Positions 1-8,461 of a DNA stretch of 39,983 bases are shown here, piece by piece (within the stretch, counting starts at the first letter, position 1; each line of letters opens with the position of its first letter). Source of the DNA: Rhodospirillales bacterium. Its GTDB lineage: Bacteria > Pseudomonadota > Alphaproteobacteria > ATCC43930 > CGMCC-115725. The stretch is taken from the NCBI GenBank assembly GCA_028291405.1, contig JAQGID010000080.1:1-39983 (forward strand), given 5' to 3'. The notes beneath the pieces are model-generated. The model searched no databases. It saw nothing but the letters and a program-made list of their open reading frames with translations, and was not told where the DNA came from. Position numbers and translations under genes: made by a program.

Positions 1-2297
1 GCCCAGACCCGCTGCGGGCTCGCCGGCATGTCGAGATGGCGGATGCCGAGCGGCGCCAGCGCGTCGATCACCGCGTTCATCGTCGCGCCGAGCGAGCCGA
101 CGGTGCCGGCCTCGCCGGCGCCTTTGACGCCGAGCGAGTTGGTCGTGCACGGAATGTTGTTGTAGCCGACCTCGATGCCGGGCAGATCGCCGGCGCGCGG
201 CATGGCGTAATCCATGAACGAGCCGGTGACGAGCTGGCCGCTCTCGGGGTCGTAGGCGGCCTGCTCCTGCATGACCTGGCCGATGCCCTGGACGATGCCG
301 CCCTGGATCTGGCCTTCGAGGATCATCGGATTGACGACCATCCCGAAATCGTCGACGACGAGATAGCGGCAGAGCTCGGCGGCGCCGGTCTCCTCGTCGA
401 TCTCCAGCTCGCAGAGATGGCAGCCGTTCGGAAAGGTGCCGGTGCTCGTCGTCGAGAGCCCGATGTCGTCGAGCGTCGCCGGCATGCCCTCGGGCAGGTT
501 CTTGGCGCCGCGCAGCCGGGCGGCGAGCTCGATGACCGAGATGCTGCGGTCGGTGCCGGCGATCGCGAAAGTCCCGTCGCGGAACTCGATGTCCTGCTCG
601 GCGGCCTCGAGGAAATGTCCGGCGACCTTGCGGCCCTTGGCGACGATCTTCTCGGCGGCGTCGACCAGCGCCGTGCCGGCGACGGTCAGCGACTTGGCGC
701 CGCCGGTGCCGCCGCCGCGGGTCAGTTGGTCGGTGTCGCCGAAGATGTAGTCGATCCTGTCGAAGGGGATGCCGAGCCGGTCCTCCAGCACCTGCGCGAA
801 GGCGGTCTCGTGGCCCTGGCCGGAAGGGCCGGTGCCGATCGCCATGACGACGCGGCCGTCGGGCGTGAAGCGGATGTCGGCGGCCTCGGGCATGCCGGCG
901 ACGGCCGCCTCCATGTAATAGGACATGCCGAGGCCGCGCAGCTTGCCGCGTTTCCGCGCGGCGGCGCGGCGTTCGGGGAAGCCGGCCCAGTCGATCGCCT
1001 TGAGACCGAGCTCCAAATTGCCGGGGAAGTCGCCGCTGTCGTAGGGGACGCCCATCGCCGTCACATAGGGCATGGCGGATTGCGGCACGAGGTTGCGGCG
1101 GCGGATCTCGTCGGTGCCGATGCCGAGCTGGCGCGCCGCGGCGTCGACCAGCCGCTCGACGAGGTAGGAGACCTCCGGCCGCCCGGCGCCGCGATAGGCG
1201 TCGACCCAGACGGTGTTGGTGAAGACCGCCTTGACCTGCGCGTAGGCGGCCGGGATCCGGTAGGTGCCGGTGAGAAGGCGGAAGGCGCCGACCGGGACGA
1301 GGAGGCCGAAGCCCGAGAGATAGGCCCCGACATTGGCGTGGCTCGAGGAGCGGACCGCGAGGAATTTGGCGTCGGCGTCGAGCGCCAGCTCGGCCTCGAT
1401 CCCCTGCTCGCGGCCCTGCGAATCGCTGAGGAAGGCCTCCTGGCGCTCGCTCGTCCAGCGCACCGGGCGGCCCAGCATGCGGGCGGCCCAGGGGACGAGG
1501 ATGTTTTCCGGATAGTCCCAGGTCTTCATCCCGAAGCTGCCGCCGACGTCCGGCGTCACGACGCGGACCGTCTCGGGTTCGACGCCGAGGCCGGCGGCGA
1601 GCTGGCGGCGCATGCCGAAGACGCCCTGGCTGCCGATGGTGATCGTGTAGCGCTGCGTCGCCGCGTCGTACTCGCCGAGGACGCCGCGCGGCTCCATCGA
1701 GGCGACGACGACGCGGTTGAGCGAGAGCTCGATCCTCACGCGGTGCGTCGCCTTGGCGAAGCCCTCCTCGACCGCCTTGGCATTGCCCATCTCCCAGTCG
1801 AGCGCGACGTTATTGGGGGCGCCCGGCCAGAGCAACGGCGCGTCCGGCGCCATCGCGGTGCGCGGGTGGGTGACCGAGGGCAGGATCTCGTAATCGACCT
1901 CGATCAGCTCGGCGGCGTCCTTCGCCTGGTCCGGCGTCCCGGCGACGACCATCGCGACGGGATCGCCGACGTGGCGGACGCGGTCGGTCGCGAGGCGCGG
2001 CCGTCCCGGATTGGCATAATCGGAGCCGTCGCGGTTCTTCACCGGCGACACGCAGAGGCTGAGGCCGAGCTTCGCCGCGACGACGTCGGCGCCGGTATAG
2101 ACGGCAAGCACGCCGGGCGCCGCGCGCGCCGCCGCGGTATCGATCCCCTTGATCGCGGCATGGGCGTGCGGCGAGCGCAGGAACGCGGCGAATACCTGGC
2201 CCTCGCGGGCGAGATCATCGACGTAATGGCCGGTTCCCGTGAGGAACCGGATGTCTTCCTTGCGGCGGATCGCCTGGCCAATTCCGAATTGCCCCAA
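1..2297 (-). CDS. Xanthine dehydrogenase family protein, molybdopterin-binding (large) subunit, 3' end cut by window edge
   Basis: This is the large catalytic subunit of a molybdenum hydroxylase (CoxL/XdhB/aldehyde oxidase superfamily), which binds the molybdopterin cofactor and oxidises a substrate such as an aldehyde, purine or CO. Seen in the translation: an N-terminal GQFGIGQAIRRKEDIRFLTG segment, then GGSFGMK, AYRGAGRPE, SGQGHET and GGGTGGAKS cofactor/substrate motifs, and near the C-terminus VKGAGEAG carrying the presumed catalytic Glu. The AYRGAGR loop, not AYRCSFR, argues against a form I CO dehydrogenase, so the substrate is unknown. I chose a TTG start at 2297 because GGGAG lies 6 bases upstream, homology begins immediately after it, and no ATG is available. 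About 765 codons are inside the window and HLDMPASPQRVW at the edge is the usual tail, so only a few residues are missing. Small FeS and FAD subunit genes are not upstream; they may lie beyond the window. Confidence 0.9.
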   Translation of the reverse strand, partial: MGQFGIGQAIRRKEDIRFLTGTGHYVDDLAREGQVFAAFLRSPHAHAAIKGIDTAAARAAPGVLAVYTGADVVAAKLGLSLCVSPVKNRDGSDYANPGRPRLATDRVRHVGDPVAMVVAGTPDQAKDAAELIEVDYEILPSVTHPRTAMAPDAPLLWPGAPNNVALDWEMGNAKAVEEGFAKATHRVRIELSLNRVVVASMEPRGVLGEYDAATQRYTITIGSQGVFGMRRQLAAGLGVEPETVRVVTPDVGGSFGMKTWDYPENILVPWAARMLGRPVRWTSERQEAFLSDSQGREQGIEAELALDADAKFLAVRSSSHANVGAYLSGFGLLVPVGAFRLLTGTYRIPAAYAQVKAVFTNTVWVDAYRGAGRPEVSYLVERLVDAAARQLGIGTDEIRRRNLVPQSAMPYVTAMGVPYDSGDFPGNLELGLKAIDWAGFPERRAAARKRGKLRGLGMSYYMEAAVAGMPEAADIRFTPDGRVVMAIGTGPSGQGHETAFAQVLEDRLGIPFDRIDYIFGDTDQLTRGGGTGGAKSLTVAGTALVDAAEKIVAKGRKVAGHFLEAAEQDIEFRDGTFAIAGTDRSISVIELAARLRGAKNLPEGMPATLDDIGLSTTSTGTFPNGCHLCELEIDEETGAAELCRYLVVDDFGMVVNPMILEGQIQGGIVQGIGQVMQEQAAYDPESGQLVTGSFMDYAMPRAGDLPGIEVGYNNIPCTTNSLGVKGAGEAGTVGSLGATMNAVIDALAPLGIRHLDMPASPQRVW

Positions 2298-2403
2298 TTC
2301 CGGCTCCCGTGATGGTGGTGGCGACGGCTTCCTACGCAAAATAGGGAAAGTAGCAGCGATACTAAAGCCCTCGCCTGATGGCGGGGCGCGGCCGCAGTCG
2401 GCG

Positions 2404-2422
2404 GCGAGAAAGTTCCTCGCCG
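2404..2422. other. Small perfect hairpin in radA/xdh spacer
   Basis: GGCGAG pairs with CTCGCC around a 7-base loop. It lies between the end of radA and the start of the molybdenum hydroxylase gene on the minus strand, and upstream of a tiny plus-strand ORF. It has no T-run on either strand, so a role in transcription termination is only possible. The rest of the 2298-2568 spacer holds the small ORF listed next and no other recognised signal. Confidence 0.25.
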
Positions 2423-2472
2423 GTTACGCGAATCTTTTTGCGACGAATTCGACGCTGCATTGTTGAAGCGGC

Positions 2473-2562
2473 ATGGACCCCTCGGATCTCAAACTCTGCC
2501 TGATGAGCGTCGCGACGCTGGGGATCTTCGTCTTCTCCGTCGCGGTCGCTCTGGCAGGCTGA
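2473..2562 (+). CDS. Candidate 29-residue single-pass membrane peptide
   Basis: ATG GAC CCC TCG opens a 29-codon frame ending TGA. The peptide has a short polar start (MDPSDLKLC) followed by an uninterrupted hydrophobic stretch of about 20 residues (MSVATLGIFVFSVAVALAG), which is what a one-helix membrane peptide looks like. It is convergent with radA, with 6 bases between the two stop codons. There is no strong ribosome binding site: only GAAGCGGC lies just upstream. I do not recognise a family. It could equally be a chance ORF, because hydrophobic frames are common opposite GC-rich genes, though this one lies outside any gene. Confidence 0.3.
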   Translation: MDPSDLKLCLMSVATLGIFVFSVAVALAG

Positions 2563-2568
2563 CGGCTC

Positions 2569-3996
2569 TCAGGCGAGCTGCTTCGGCGTCGCCGCGCCCT
2601 TGCGCGGAGCGGCGTCGAACAGCACCAGAAGGTCGCGCAGATGCGCAATCTCCCGCAGCTTTATGGCGCCGTCGCGCGCCGCCTTGCTGCCGCGCCGCGG
2701 CGGCGTCAGCGCGCCGGCAAATCCCAATTTCGCCGCCTCTTTCAATCGCGCCTCGGTCTGGCTGACGGCGCGCACCTCGCCCGAGAGGCCGATCTCGCCG
2801 AAGACGACGGTGTCGGCCGGCACCGGCTGCTCGGTCAGCGCCGAGATCAGCGCCGCGGCGACCGCGAGATCGGCGGCCGGCTCGCTGACCCGCAACCCGC
2901 CGGCGACGTTGAGGTAGATGTCGTTGGCGCCGATCGCGAGGCCGCAGCGCGCATCGAGCACCGCCATGATCATCGCCAGCCGGTTGCCGTCCCAGCCGAC
3001 GACGGCGCGGCGAGGCGTGCCGGGCGGCGAGGGCGCGACGAGGGCCTGGATCTCGACCAGCACCGGTCGCGTCCCCTCCATGCCGGCGAAGACGGCGGCG
3101 CCGCTGATCTTGGCGTTGCGCTCGGCGAGGAAGAGGGCGGAGGGGTTGGGCACCTCGCTCAATCCCGAATCCGTCATCTCGAAGACGCCGATCTCGTCGG
3201 TCGGGCCGAAGCGGTTCTTGACGGCGCGCAGGATGCGGAACTGGTGGCCGCGCTCGCCCTCGAAATAAAGGACAGTGTCGACCATGTGCTCGAGGACGCG
3301 GGGACCCGCGATGACGCCTTCCTTGGTGACGTGGCCGACCAGGATGAGGGTGAAGCCGCGCCGCTTGGCGAGGCGGATCAACTCCTGCGCCGCGGCGCGG
3401 ACCTGGCTGACGGTGCCGGGCGCGCTGTCGAGCGTGTCGAGATACATCGTCTGGATCGAATCGATGACGACGATGTCGGGCCCGTCGACGCGGTCGAGCG
3501 AGGCGACGATGTCGCGGACGCTGGTCGCCGCGGCGAGATCGACCGGCGCGCCGTCGACGGCGAGGCGGACGGCGCGCATGCGGACCTGGTCGATCGCCTC
3601 TTCGCCCGAGATATAGGCGCAGCTCAACCGGTCCTTGTCCTTGCCGCGCCCCTGCGCCAGCGCGGCGACGACCTGGAGGAGGAGGGTCGATTTGCCGATG
3701 CCGGGATCGCCGCCGACCAGCAGGGCCGAGCCGGCGACGAGGCCGCCGCCGCAGGCGCGATCGAACTCGGCGATGCCGCTGATGCGGCGCGGCGGCGGCT
3801 CCATGGTGCCGCGCAGCGCGACGAAATCGATCGAACGCGTCTTGCCCAGCTTGCCGCCGAGTCCCTTCGGCGGAGCCTCCTGGCTCGCCTCCTCGACGAG
3901 GGTGTTCCAGGCGCCGCAACCCTCGCATTTGCCGACCCATTTGGCATGCACCGTCCCGCAGTCCTGGCAAACGTAGCGGGGTTGGGCCCGGGCCAT
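2569..3996 (-). CDS. radA: DNA repair protein RadA (Sms)
   Basis: RadA is a RecA-like, DnaB-like ATPase that promotes branch migration of recombination intermediates in the cytoplasm. The 475-residue protein has the full domain order. An N-terminal four-cysteine zinc motif uses C10, C13, C24 and C27. A RecA-type ATPase core follows with Walker A GGDPGIGKST near residue 95. The RadA signature KNRFG sits near residue 255. A Lon-protease-like C-terminal domain completes it. Length is close to the family norm of about 455-480. It is the last gene of the dnaB-alr-mlaE-mlaF-radA series, 13 bases after the mlaF stop. In many relatives cvpA and purF follow; here the next gene is a molybdenum hydroxylase subunit instead. 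Confidence 0.97.
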   Translation of the reverse strand: MARAQPRYVCQDCGTVHAKWVGKCEGCGAWNTLVEEASQEAPPKGLGGKLGKTRSIDFVALRGTMEPPPRRISGIAEFDRACGGGLVAGSALLVGGDPGIGKSTLLLQVVAALAQGRGKDKDRLSCAYISGEEAIDQVRMRAVRLAVDGAPVDLAAATSVRDIVASLDRVDGPDIVVIDSIQTMYLDTLDSAPGTVSQVRAAAQELIRLAKRRGFTLILVGHVTKEGVIAGPRVLEHMVDTVLYFEGERGHQFRILRAVKNRFGPTDEIGVFEMTDSGLSEVPNPSALFLAERNAKISGAAVFAGMEGTRPVLVEIQALVAPSPPGTPRRAVVGWDGNRLAMIMAVLDARCGLAIGANDIYLNVAGGLRVSEPAADLAVAAALISALTEQPVPADTVVFGEIGLSGEVRAVSQTEARLKEAAKLGFAGALTPPRRGSKAARDGAIKLREIAHLRDLLVLFDAAPRKGAATPKQLA

Positions 3997-4009
3997 CAGC
4001 GCGCCCGAT

Positions 4010-4837
4010 TCATCGTGCGCGCACGTCCATCTTGATCGGTCCGTCGGCGCGGCCGTGGATGAACTGGTCGACGTAGGGATTGCCGGAATTGTCGATCGAG
4101 GCCTTGGGTCCCGACCAGATGATGCGGCCCTGGTAGATCATTGCGACGCGGTCGGCGATCTTGCGCGTCGAGGCCATGTCATGGGTGATCGACACCGCTG
4201 TCGCGCCGAGGTCGCGGACGCATTTGACGATGAGCTCGTTGATGACGTCTGCGGTGATCGGATCGAGGCCGGTCGTCGGCTCGTCGAAGAAGATGATCTC
4301 CGGCGTCGTCGCGATGGCGCGGGCCAGCGCGACGCGCTTCTGCATGCCGCCGGACAGCTCGCCGGGATAGAGCTTAGCGACGTCCTCGCCGAGACCGACC
4401 GCGGCCAGCTTCTCGAGCGCGATCCGCCGGCCCTCGCTGCGCTTGACGTTGCGGCCCATGATCAGGCCGAAGGCGACGTTCTCCCAGACCGGCAGCGAAT
4501 CGAACAGCGCGCCGCCCTGGAACAGCATGCCGAATTTCCGCATCATCGGCTCGCGCTCGCTGGCGGAGCTGCCGACGATCTCGACGCCGTCGATCTTGAT
4601 CGAGCCCGCATCGGCCGGGATCAGGCCGAGGATGCATTTGAGCAGAACCGACTTGCCGGTCCCGGAGCCGCCGATGATGACCAGGCTTTCGCCGGCGTCG
4701 ATGTCGAGATCGAGCCCGTCGAGCACGACCTTGCGCCCGAAGGATTTGCGCAGGCCGCGTACCGCGATCTTGACGCTTGTCCCGGTGGGCGTCCCAGCCG
4801 GGGTGCCGGCCGTCGGCGCGCTGTGCGGATCGCTCAT
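4010..4837 (-). CDS. mlaF: ABC transporter ATP-binding protein, MlaF type
   Basis: This is the ATPase of the inner-membrane Mla-type phospholipid transporter that maintains outer-membrane lipid asymmetry. The 275 residues contain Walker A GGSGTGKS near residue 57, the ABC signature LSGGMQKR, Walker B FFDEPTTGLDP and a conserved switch His in SITHD. It overlaps the upstream permease gene by four bases (ATGA), so the two are translationally coupled. An N-terminal Ala/Gly/Thr/Pro-rich tail of about 20 residues precedes the ABC domain. No MCE-domain substrate-binding protein (mlaD) or mlaB/mlaC lies next to it in this window, so the rest of the system must be elsewhere. An alternative would be a TTG2A/YrbF homologue of the same function. 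Confidence 0.93.
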   Translation of the reverse strand: MSDPHSAPTAGTPAGTPTGTSVKIAVRGLRKSFGRKVVLDGLDLDIDAGESLVIIGGSGTGKSVLLKCILGLIPADAGSIKIDGVEIVGSSASEREPMMRKFGMLFQGGALFDSLPVWENVAFGLIMGRNVKRSEGRRIALEKLAAVGLGEDVAKLYPGELSGGMQKRVALARAIATTPEIIFFDEPTTGLDPITADVINELIVKCVRDLGATAVSITHDMASTRKIADRVAMIYQGRIIWSGPKASIDNSGNPYVDQFIHGRADGPIKMDVRAR

Positions 4838-5616
4838 CGCGAGAAGAACGCCTCGGTCAGGATGTAGTCGAAGACGAGGATCAGGATGGAGCTCGAGACG
4901 ACGGCATAGGTCGTCGCCGCGCCGACGCCCTGGGCGCCGCCCTTGGAATGATAGCCGTTGTAGCAGCCCATCAGCGCGACGATGAAGCCGAACACCGCCG
5001 CCTTGGCGAGGCCGGCGACAACGTCCTGGGTCTGCAGGAAATCGACCGAGCGCTGGATGTAGCTCGCGCCGTTGAGATCGAGCTTGTAGGCGCTGACGAG
5101 AAAGCCGCCGAAGACGCCGATGATATCGGCGACCAGGACGAGCAGCGGCAACATGGTGAAGCCGGCGACCAGCCGCGGCGCGACGAGGTAGCGGAACGGA
5201 TTGACCGACAGCGTCGTCAGCGCGTCGATCTGGTCGGTCACCCGCATCGTGCCGATCTCGGCGGCGATCGCGGCACCGATGCGGCCGGCGACCATCAGCC
5301 CGGCGATTACCGGGCCCAATTCGCGCGTCACGGAGAGGATGACGATGTTGGGGATCGCGCTCTCGGCGGCGAAGCGGCTGAAGCCGGTATAGCTCTGCAG
5401 CGCCAGCACCATGCCGGTGAAGAGCGCCGTCAGCCCGACGACCGGCAAGGAGTAGAAGCCGATGTCGACCATCTGCCGCAGCAGCAGCCGTGGGTAATAC
5501 GGCGGGCGCAGTCCGTAGAGGATCGCCGTCACCGCGAAGAGGACGATGCGTCCGGTCGCCCCGAGGAACTCGAGGAATGCGCCGCCGATCGAGGCGAGGA
5601 AGTTGCGATCGTTCAC
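4834..5616 (-). CDS. mlaE: ABC transporter permease, MlaE family
   Basis: This integral inner-membrane permease partners MlaF in phospholipid transport. The 260 residues match the MlaE/YrbE family length. They show several hydrophobic helices, including a helix around ILYGLRPPYYPRLLLRQMVDIGF, the conserved ALFTGMVLALQ and the ELGPVIAGLMVAGRIGAAIAAEIGTM region that couples to the ATPase. The start overlaps the end of alr by four bases and its stop overlaps mlaF by four, giving the tight order alr-mlaE-mlaF. That arrangement places lipid transport in one transcript with D-alanine synthesis. Assignment to the family is secure; the transported lipid is inferred. Confidence 0.93.
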   Translation of the reverse strand: MNDRNFLASIGGAFLEFLGATGRIVLFAVTAILYGLRPPYYPRLLLRQMVDIGFYSLPVVGLTALFTGMVLALQSYTGFSRFAAESAIPNIVILSVTRELGPVIAGLMVAGRIGAAIAAEIGTMRVTDQIDALTTLSVNPFRYLVAPRLVAGFTMLPLLVLVADIIGVFGGFLVSAYKLDLNGASYIQRSVDFLQTQDVVAGLAKAAVFGFIVALMGCYNGYHSKGGAQGVGAATTYAVVSSSILILVFDYILTEAFFSR

Positions 5617-6713
5617 GATGCGCTGTCCCGATAGACGCGGTGATAGCGGCGGCCGAGCGCCGTCAGCATCTCGTAGCCGCTGGTGCCCGCCTCGGCGGCG
5701 AGCGCGTCGACGTCGTGGCCGGGGCCGATCAGCTCGACGAAGTTGCCGGGATGCGTCGTCTCGGGATCGAGATCCGTCACATCCAGTGTCAGGAGATCCA
5801 TGGAGACGCGTCCGACGATCGGGGCCTTGCGGCCGGCGATGGTTGCAGAGCCGCGATTGCCGAGCGACCGCAGCAGTCCATCGGCATAGCCGGCGGCAAC
5901 GGTGGCGATACGGCCCGGCCGTTCCCGTCGGTAGGTCGCACCATAACCAACGGTAGAATCCGTGTCAATCTCACGGGTCTGCAGGATTTTTCCTTTCAGA
6001 CAAAGGACTTGCGCGACGGGGCTGGGGGTTGCCGGTTGCGGGTTGACACCGTAGAGGGCAGCGCCGGGCCGGGCAAGATCGAAATGGAAATCGCGCCCGA
6101 GGAAGATCCCGGAAGAGGCCGAGAGGCTGGCCGGCGCCGCCGGCAATCCGACGACGGCGGCGCGGAACGCTGTCAGCTGGACATGGTTGAGCGGATGCGC
6201 CGGATCGTCGGGGCAGGCGAGGTGGCTCATGATCGCGCGCAAGGCGACGCCGGCCAGCAGCGCCGGCGCCGTCTGCAGGCGCGCCAACTCGGCGGCGGGC
6301 AGGCCGAGCCGCGACATGCCGGTGTCGAGATGCAGCATCGCCGGCGGCCGCGCCGCGGCGTCGATCTGCCGCCAGGCCGCGAGCTGGCCGAGGTCGTTCA
6401 GCACCGGAATCAGGTGGAATTCCTGGAACTCGGGCCCCTGTGCCGCGACGAACCCGTCCAGCACGGCGATCTCGCGGTTCGGCAGGATGCCGCGCAGCGC
6501 GATCGCCTCGTCGATCTGCGCCACGAAGAACAGCCGGCAACCGGCGGCGGCGAGCACCGGCGCGACCTCGCGCATGCCGAGCCCGTAGGCATCGGCCTTG
6601 ACCACGGCCGCGCATTCCGTCGCCGGCGCGAGACGCGCGACGACGGAGCGCCAGTTGCCGACGATCGCCGCGAGATCGATCTCCAGCACGGCATTGGCAC
6701 GATGGCTGGTCAT
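5613..6713 (-). CDS. alr: Alanine racemase
   Basis: Alr is a cytosolic pyridoxal-phosphate enzyme that interconverts L- and D-alanine, supplying D-Ala for peptidoglycan. The 366-residue protein carries the PLP lysine at K39 in AVVKADAYGLG. It has the second catalytic Tyr in the VGYGATYRR region and the C-terminal beta domain with VGRVSMDLLTLDVTD. Length is typical. Only a weak ribosome binding site (GAGATT) precedes the ATG. The gene follows dnaB after a 106-base gap holding a strong stem-loop, and overlaps mlaE at its 3' end. Confidence 0.96.
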   Translation of the reverse strand: MTSHRANAVLEIDLAAIVGNWRSVVARLAPATECAAVVKADAYGLGMREVAPVLAAAGCRLFFVAQIDEAIALRGILPNREIAVLDGFVAAQGPEFQEFHLIPVLNDLGQLAAWRQIDAAARPPAMLHLDTGMSRLGLPAAELARLQTAPALLAGVALRAIMSHLACPDDPAHPLNHVQLTAFRAAVVGLPAAPASLSASSGIFLGRDFHFDLARPGAALYGVNPQPATPSPVAQVLCLKGKILQTREIDTDSTVGYGATYRRERPGRIATVAAGYADGLLRSLGNRGSATIAGRKAPIVGRVSMDLLTLDVTDLDPETTHPGNFVELIGPGHDVDALAAEAGTSGYEMLTALGRRYHRVYRDSAS

Positions 6714-6778
6714 GGACGGAATCTCAGGGTACTCGCTGCGGCCTGTCGGCTAATTCCGATGATCAGGTATACGGGGAC

Positions 6779-6810
6779 ATACGCCGGCGCAACAAGCCGC
6801 GCCGGCGTAT
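6779..6810 (-). terminator. 12-bp perfect stem-loop between dnaB and alr
   Basis: ATACGCCGGCGC and GCGCCGGCGTAT form a perfect 12-base-pair stem around an 8-base loop, 10 bases downstream of the dnaB stop. No T-run follows on the minus strand, so it may be a Rho-assisted terminator, an mRNA-stabilising 3' end, or a processing site that separates dnaB from alr. Confidence 0.45.
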
Positions 6811-6819
6811 CGGTGCGTC

Positions 6820-8352
6820 CTACCGCGCGTACGGCACCAGATCCTGGCGTGCGTAATTGGCGAATTTCGTGGTGTTGCCGTCGAACAGCAGCGTCACCTT
6901 GCCGGTCGGGCCGTGGCGCTGCTTGGCAATGATCACCTCGGCAAGGCCTTCGACCTCGTCCTTGTGCTGCTGCCACTTCTCGCGGCGGTCGTTGAATTTC
7001 TCATCCGATTCGTCTGGCCGCCGCGCCGGCTCGGCGCGGGCGACGTAATATTCATCGCGATAGACGAACATGACGATGTCGGCGTCCTGCTCGATCGATC
7101 CCGATTCGCGGAGGTCCGAGAGCATCGGCCGCTTGTCCTCGCGCTGCTCCACGGCGCGCGAGAGCTGTGACAGCGCCAGTACCGGGACGTCAAGCTCCTT
7201 GGCGACGGCCTTGAGGCCGCGGGTGATCTCCGAGATTTCCTGGACTCGGTTCTCCGGGCCACGGCCGCCGTCGCTGCTGCCGCGCATCAGTTGAAGATAG
7301 TCGATGACGATCAGGTTCAGCCCCTGCTGCCGCATCAGGCGGCGGGCGCGCGTCCGCAGCGCCGCGATGGAGATCGCCGGGGTGTCGTCGATGAACAGCG
7401 GCACGCTGACGAGACGCTGGCTAGCCTGCACGAAGCGGTCGAAATCGCCGTGCTCGACCTCGCCGCGGCGGATGCGGTCGGACGAGACACCGGATTCCTC
7501 GGCGAGGACGCGGGTAGCGAGCTGCTCGGCCGACATCTCGAGCGAGAAGAAGGCGACGACGCCGCCGTCCTCCGCGACGGTCCTGCCGTCGGGGTTCTTC
7601 TTGGCGCGATAGGCCTTGGCGGCGGCGAAGGCGATGTTGGTGGCGAGCGCCGTCTTGCCCATCGCCGGGCGGCCGGCGAGGATCACGAGGTCCGAGGGAT
7701 GCAACCCGCCGAGCAGCTTGTCGAGATCGACGAAGCCGGTCGAGACGCCGGTTGTCTTGCCGCTGCGCTTGAACGCCGATTCGGCCATGACGATCGCGGT
7801 CGCCAGGGCATTGCGGAAGGGCTGGAAACCGCCTTCGATCTGACCGCTTTCGGCGAGGTCGAAGAGGCGCTTCTCGGCGATCTCGATCTGCTGCTCGGCG
7901 GCATGATCGAGATCGTGCTTATGGGCGTCGTTGACGACGTCCTCGCCGATCGTGATGAGCTGCCGCCGCAGGAACAGGTCGTGGATGGTGCGGCCGTAGT
8001 CCTCGGCGTTGATGATCGTCACGACCGCGGCGGCGAGACGCGCGAGATAGGCGGCGCCGCCGATCTCGGTGAGCGCGCCGTCCTGGTCGAACAGATTCTT
8101 CAGCGTCACCGGATTGGCGATCTGGCCGCGCTCGATCAGCTTGGCGATCGCCGCGAAGATGCGGCCGTGCACGCCGTCGGCGAAATGCGCCGGCTGCAGG
8201 AACTCCGAGACGCGGCTGAAAGCGGCGTTGTTGGCGAGGATCGCGCCGAGCAGCGCCTGCTCGGCTTCGTTGTTGTGCGGCGGCGTGCGATAAAGCGCGA
8301 GGTCTGCCTCGCGCAAGCTCGTCACCTTGGCCGAGGAGAGGGCGGTTTCCAT
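6820..8352 (-). CDS. dnaB: Replicative DNA helicase DnaB
   Basis: DnaB is the hexameric 5'-3' helicase at the replication fork. The 510-residue protein starts with the family-typical PPHNNEAEQALLGAILANN primase-interacting N-terminal domain. A linker follows, then a RecA-type ATPase domain with Walker A AGRPAMGKTALA, Walker B LIVIDYLQLM, the conserved SLEMS and an arginine-finger region near the C-terminus (KQRHGPTGKV). Length is slightly above the 450-500 average because of a small alpha-proteobacterial insertion around DPDDRR/NPDGRTVAEDG. No intein is seen. It lies 109 bases after the methyltransferase gene. In relatives it usually follows rplI directly; here the methyltransferase sits between. 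Confidence 0.97.
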   Translation of the reverse strand: METALSSAKVTSLREADLALYRTPPHNNEAEQALLGAILANNAAFSRVSEFLQPAHFADGVHGRIFAAIAKLIERGQIANPVTLKNLFDQDGALTEIGGAAYLARLAAAVVTIINAEDYGRTIHDLFLRRQLITIGEDVVNDAHKHDLDHAAEQQIEIAEKRLFDLAESGQIEGGFQPFRNALATAIVMAESAFKRSGKTTGVSTGFVDLDKLLGGLHPSDLVILAGRPAMGKTALATNIAFAAAKAYRAKKNPDGRTVAEDGGVVAFFSLEMSAEQLATRVLAEESGVSSDRIRRGEVEHGDFDRFVQASQRLVSVPLFIDDTPAISIAALRTRARRLMRQQGLNLIVIDYLQLMRGSSDGGRGPENRVQEISEITRGLKAVAKELDVPVLALSQLSRAVEQREDKRPMLSDLRESGSIEQDADIVMFVYRDEYYVARAEPARRPDESDEKFNDRREKWQQHKDEVEGLAEVIIAKQRHGPTGKVTLLFDGNTTKFANYARQDLVPYAR

Positions 8353-8461
8353 CGCCGGGAAACTAGCACCGAGCCCTGCGGCGCGTCAGCGCCAAATCAT
8401 CCACATGCTGTGGAACATGGGGACGGCTTGCTGACATCTCAGCGTGGCATTGGGATTGCCG

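Noticed and set aside
36-2312. Plus-strand 758-codon open frame opposite the molybdenum hydroxylase gene
   Set aside because: It is antisense to a clear gene and has the Asp/Arg/Gly/Ala-rich composition of a GC-rich third-position shadow; no recognisable domain.
2641-4035. Long plus-strand frame opposite radA, and similar frames opposite mlaF, alr, dnaB, the CFA-like gene, fabF and pepA
   Set aside because: All are shadows of conserved genes; they show no motifs, no ribosome binding sites and biased Arg/Asp/Gly/Ala composition.
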